NCBI RefSeq assembly: GCF_001936615.1
Contig: NZ_MLBF01000004.1
Span: 124,001-188,000, forward strand
DNA: 64,000 nt
From: Desulfosporosinus metallidurans
Lineage (GTDB): Bacteria > Bacillota > Desulfitobacteriia > Desulfitobacteriales > Desulfitobacteriaceae
Direction of reading: 5' to 3'
Shown here: positions 63,113-64,000 of the stretch, one piece after another
Position numbering within the stretch: the first letter of the stretch is position 1
How the letters are laid out: each line of letters begins with the position of its first letter
Position numbers and translations under genes: made by a program
The notes under the pieces: model-generated
Database searches by the model: none
What the model was told of the DNA's origin: nothing
Seen by the model: the letters and a program-made list of their open reading frames with translations, nothing else

Positions 63113-63196
63113 TTGACGATAGCGACATACATATAGTATTATGGTTACAGAAGGTAAGTAATAAACAAATCGGAACTAATTTGTTAACTTATTACC
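63113..63196 (+). promoter_or_regulatory. doxX promoter and HxlR operator candidate
   Basis: TTGACG, an 18-nt spacer and TATTAT (63113-63142) are followed by an imperfect 18-bp inverted repeat whose arms are 63153-63170 and 63179-63196 (both contain GGTAA and ACAAAT elements). Confidence 0.5.
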
Positions 63197-63242
63197 TATC
63201 CAAATTATAAATCACGACAGAAATAGAAGGAGATGTGTTCGA

Positions 63243-63629
63243 ATGTTAAATTTAGGTTTGCTTATTATTCGTTTAGTTTTTGGTTTGTCTTTCGCTAGTC
63301 ACGGTAGTGAAAAACTCTTCGGCTGGTTTGGTGGTTATGGAATTAAAGGAAACGCCGCTTTCTTCGAGTCCATAGGCTTAAAGCCTGGAGTGCCCCTTGC
63401 GATTCTGGCAGGTTGTGGTGAACTTCTCGGAGGTCTTTTCTTTGCAGCCGGTATTTTCATGCCGCTGGCAGCACTCCTCATCATGGGAACCATGATTGTG
63501 GCGATCATTACGGTAACTGGAAAAAACGGCTTCAAAATTACTTCCAGTGGATACGAATATAATTTGGCCATTATCGCTGTAGCCTTAGGCTTACTATTAA
63601 CGGGTCCTGGCTCCTATGTCCTCTTCTAA
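63243..63629 (+). CDS. DoxX-family membrane protein
   Basis: A four-helix membrane protein of 128 residues. LGLLIIRLVFGLSFASHGSEKLFGWFGGYG is the DoxX/YphA signature, with FFESIGLKPGVPLAILAGCGELLGGLFFAAGI next. DoxX-type proteins are linked to thiol, quinone or electrophile stress in several bacteria; the enzymatic role is not settled. Pairing with a divergent HxlR regulator supports a stress function. AGAAGGAGAT precedes the ATG. A strong stem-loop follows. Confidence 0.88.
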   Translation: MLNLGLLIIRLVFGLSFASHGSEKLFGWFGGYGIKGNAAFFESIGLKPGVPLAILAGCGELLGGLFFAAGIFMPLAALLIMGTMIVAIITVTGKNGFKITSSGYEYNLAIIAVALGLLLTGPGSYVLF

Positions 63630-63660
63630 TGGCGTGTTAAAATAAGCTCAACGAAAGAAA

Positions 63661-63694
63661 GAAACCCGGTAGCCTTAACCTGCTACCGGGTTTC
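63661..63694 (+). terminator. Terminator after doxX
   Basis: GAAACCCGGTAG and CTACCGGGTTTC pair perfectly around a 10-nt loop; only a weak T-rich tail follows. Confidence 0.75.
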
Positions 63695-63704
63695 TTCGTT
63701 CGGA

Positions 63705-63780
63705 GGAAGCAGAAGAACCGTCCCTCTGCTTCCTTATCACGGGAAAAGTTTGGAAGCAACAGAACCGTCCCTTTGCTTCC
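63705..63780. repeat. Two direct REP copies at the yhbY 3' end
   Basis: 29-bp copies at 63705-63733 and 63752-63780, both in the AGAACCGTCCC orientation. The second, with its AAAAGTTT flank, matches the REP at 62667 and lies inside the yhbY reading frame. Confidence 0.88.
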
Positions 63781-64000
63781 CTGGTTTAGTCTTTGACGGT
63801 CTGTACAGCAAGAAATTCCGCCCGATGACTTGGACAAGTTCGGCCTTAGTTTGTTCGGCCAGTTCGGCTGCCACAGTTTTCGGTTCCTCTAAATTGTTTT
63901 GCAGTACCCGGCACTTTATAAGTTCCCGGGCTTCCAAGGCCTCATCCGCTTGACTGACCACGGTTTCTACAATTCCACCCTTACCCACTTGCAGAATAGG
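63737..64000 (-). CDS. yhbY: YhbY-type RNA-binding protein (5' end beyond the window), REP-altered C terminus
   Basis: CRM/YhbY-domain protein that associates with pre-50S ribosomes. VGKGGIVETVVSQADEALEARELIKCRVLQN and TVAAELAEQTKAELVQVIGRNFLLYRPS are clear family segments. The gene runs off the right edge, so its start is not seen. After LLYRPSKTKP the frame continues as GKQRDGSVASKLFP and stops; these last residues are translated from a REP palindrome, so the repeat supplies the C-terminal tail and brings in the stop region. The RNA-binding fold is complete before that point, so the protein is probably functional. Confidence 0.85.
   Translation of the reverse strand, partial: PILQVGKGGIVETVVSQADEALEARELIKCRVLQNNLEEPKTVAAELAEQTKAELVQVIGRNFLLYRPSKTKPGKQRDGSVASKLFP

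Overview
This 64 kb window looks like chromosome of a strictly anaerobic, spore-former-type Clostridium-relative (Desulfosporosinus/Desulfitobacterium-like Firmicute). The basis is moderate G+C, strong Shine-Dalgarno sites, an S-box (SAM-I) riboswitch, a sigma-54 enhancer-binding regulator, a nickel CO-dehydrogenase homologue, a molybdopterin sulfur-compound reductase and a complete methylmalonyl-CoA pathway. The genus is an inference. No rRNA, tRNA, CRISPR array, prophage or complete classical IS was seen.

Layout. 0-7.3 kb: sulfur/selenium and metal handling. A stand-alone HdrA N-terminal domain and dihydrolipoamide dehydrogenase come first, then a minus-strand unit of two half-permeases, a DUF3343 protein, a cysteine-desulfurase-like enzyme and an ArsR regulator. 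A CadC-like regulator with a zinc/cadmium-type CDF exporter and a decayed CoA-activase follow. 7.3-15.7 kb: lipoate ligase, a YeeE-type transporter split in two around a TusA protein, a LysR regulator, and a divergent polysulfide/thiosulfate reductase operon with its TorD chaperone. 15.7-17.2 kb: an MFS exporter coupled to a small Cys protein. 17.5-27.7 kb: an eight-gene methylmalonyl-CoA operon (sucC sucD mcm-large mcm-small mce mmdA accC bccP) with a recognisable sigma-54 promoter and enhancer-like repeats, preceded by a PrpR-type activator.

27.9-29.5 kb: a CopZ-like Zn/[2Fe-2S] protein whose apparent TGA stop is probably a selenocysteine codon, next to a CSC-motif permease. 29.7-33.3 kb: fluoride channel plus DUF190, then SAM-riboswitch-controlled metY and metA. 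33.3-37.3 kb: oleate hydratase, TetR regulator, amino-acid permease. 37.6-47.2 kb: galactose uptake and catabolism (ROK kinase, mglBAC, ROK repressor, a metal-ligand-less M24 protein, galK, galT), with a matching operator-like sequence in front of mglB and galT. 47.5-49.4 kb: a lone, unusual cooS homologue with a Glu in place of a C-cluster Cys. 49.6-57 kb: a Cache-like lipoprotein, a PocR histidine kinase and AraC-type response regulator flanking alanine dehydrogenase, and an OmpR/kinase pair. 57-64 kb: a REP-associated transposase, molybdate genes (modABC, modD, a modA remnant) with a divergent HTH-PBP regulator, HxlR/DoxX and the 3' part of yhbY.

A 29-bp imperfect palindrome (GGAAGCA...GGGACGGTTCT...TGCTTCC) occurs about 17 times between genes from 30.6 kb to the right end. 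It also brackets the single tyrosine transposase (RAYT) gene and an internally deleted copy of it, so the right half of the window carries an active-looking REP/RAYT system.
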